The notes under the pieces: model-generated | The model's input: only the letters and a program-made list of their open reading frames with translations | Told to the model about the DNA's origin: nothing | Databases searched by the model: none | Made by a program: the position numbers and the translations under genes | Shown here: positions 5,143 through 5,823 of the stretch, piece after piece | How the letters are laid out: every line of letters starts with the position of its first letter | Position numbering within the stretch: position 1 is the stretch's first letter | Assembly: GCA_023416545.1 (NCBI GenBank) | Contig: JAEZHO010000036.1 | Span: 1-5,823, forward strand | Direction: 5' to 3' | Length of the DNA stretch: 5,823 bases | Source: Pseudomonadota bacterium | GTDB lineage: Bacteria; Pseudomonadota; Alphaproteobacteria; Rhizobiales; Rhizobiaceae

Positions 5143-5823
5143 TCAGGCCGAATAGTACATGTCGAACTCGACGGGGTGCGGCGTCATCTCGTAGCGCATG
5201 ACCTCCGCCATCTTCAGCTCGATGTAGGCATCGATCTGGTCGTCGTCGAAGACGCCGCCGGCCGTCAGGAACTTGCGGTCCTTGTCCAGGTTCTCGAGCG
5301 CTTCGCGAAGCGAGCCGCAGACGGTCGGGATCTTCTTCAGTTCCTTCGGGGGCAGGTCGTAGAGGTCCTTGTCCATGGCCTTGCCCGGATGGATTTTGTT
5401 CTTGATCCCGTCGAGGCCGGCCATCAGCATGGCAGCGAAGCCGAGGTAGGGGTTGGCCGTCGGATCGGGGAAGCGAACCTCGACGCGCTTCGACTTCGGA
5501 CCGGTACCGAACGGGATGCGGCACGATGCGGAGCGGTTGCGGGCGGAATAGGCGAGCAGGACCGGTGCCTCATAACCCGGAACGAGACGCTTGTAGGAGT
5601 TCGTCGACGGGTTGGTGAAGGCATTGATCGCCTTGGCATGCTTGATGATGCCGCCGATGTAGTAGAGGCAGGATTCCGAAAGGCCGGCATACTCGTCGCC
5701 GGCGAAGGTCGGCTTGCCATCCTTCCAGATCGACTGGTGGACGTGCATGCCCGATCCGTTGTCACCGAAGATCGGCTTCGGCATGAATGTCGCGGTCTTG
5801 CCGTAGGCATTGGCGACCTGATG
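5143..5823 (-). CDS. glnA: Glutamine synthetase type I, C-terminal part (cut by window edge)
   Basis: The C-terminal 226 residues of GlnA are visible, starting HQVANAYGKTATF at the right edge. The enzyme makes glutamine from glutamate, ammonia and ATP as a cytoplasmic dodecamer and is the main ammonium assimilation step. Catalytic-domain signatures are clear: KPIFGDNGSGMHVHQS (metal and nucleotide site), NSYKRLVPGYEAPVLLAYSA and RNRSASCRIP (substrate loops), and KRVEVRFPDPTANPYLGFAA. The adenylylation motif DLYDLPPKE is present, with its tyrosine codon at 5359-5361. Assuming a typical total of 469 residues, this is about Tyr398, the regulatory site used by GlnE in the GSI-beta class. The protein ends MYYSA, as is usual for the class. 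Start, promoter and any upstream PII gene (glnB commonly precedes glnA in rhizobia) lie outside the window. Confidence 0.97.
   Translation of the reverse strand, partial: HQVANAYGKTATFMPKPIFGDNGSGMHVHQSIWKDGKPTFAGDEYAGLSESCLYYIGGIIKHAKAINAFTNPSTNSYKRLVPGYEAPVLLAYSARNRSASCRIPFGTGPKSKRVEVRFPDPTANPYLGFAAMLMAGLDGIKNKIHPGKAMDKDLYDLPPKELKKIPTVCGSLREALENLDKDRKFLTAGGVFDDDQIDAYIELKMAEVMRYEMTPHPVEFDMYYSA

Noticed and set aside
1..5823. CRISPR arrays, tRNA or rRNA genes, insertion sequences, defence or toxin-antitoxin genes
   Set aside because: No regularly spaced repeats, no tRNA-like cloverleaf, no transposase or integrase motifs and no small overlapping gene pairs were seen on either strand.

Overview
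This window looks like ordinary chromosome of a GC-rich alphaproteobacterium, most likely Rhizobiales and probably Rhizobiaceae. The evidence is the gene content: type I glutamine synthetase, HspQ, an invasion-associated locus B (IalB) family protein and a YejA-like peptide-binding protein. Codon choice fits, since the codons TTA, CTA and TCA are almost absent. I see no mobile element, CRISPR array, tRNA, rRNA or phage-like gene.

Layout. Positions 1-150 (+) hold the last 49 codons of a gene I cannot name with certainty, possibly a LysR-type regulator. It converges on a minus-strand three-gene cluster transcribed right to left. The cluster is a YejA-like extracellular solute-binding protein (1847-3655), then a cytoplasmic FrnE-type DsbA-family oxidoreductase (1133-1804), then an EamA/DMT family 10-helix transporter (184-1122). 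Gaps of 42 and 10 nt suggest one operon. A good sigma70-like promoter candidate lies at 3691-3719. A 279-nt divergent intergenic region (3656-3934) separates this operon from a plus-strand secreted IalB-family protein (3935-4582).

The IalB gene converges on hspQ (4658-4987, minus), and the two share a perfect 12-bp bidirectional terminator (4606-4632). Upstream of hspQ are a candidate heat-shock (RpoH-like) promoter and a small hairpin that places the Shine-Dalgarno sequence in its loop. The right edge is the C-terminal half of glnA (minus, 5143 to the edge) with its own intrinsic terminator (5097-5123).

How the genes work together. The left operon plausibly joins periplasmic peptide capture with an inner-membrane DMT transporter and a thiol oxidoreductase, but no ABC permease or ATPase is present, so the binding protein must use subunits encoded elsewhere. 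hspQ (proteostasis) and glnA (ammonium assimilation) are separately terminated neighbours. I found no convincing new system. The points most worth a second look are the hspQ leader and the orphan YejA-DsbA-EamA operon.
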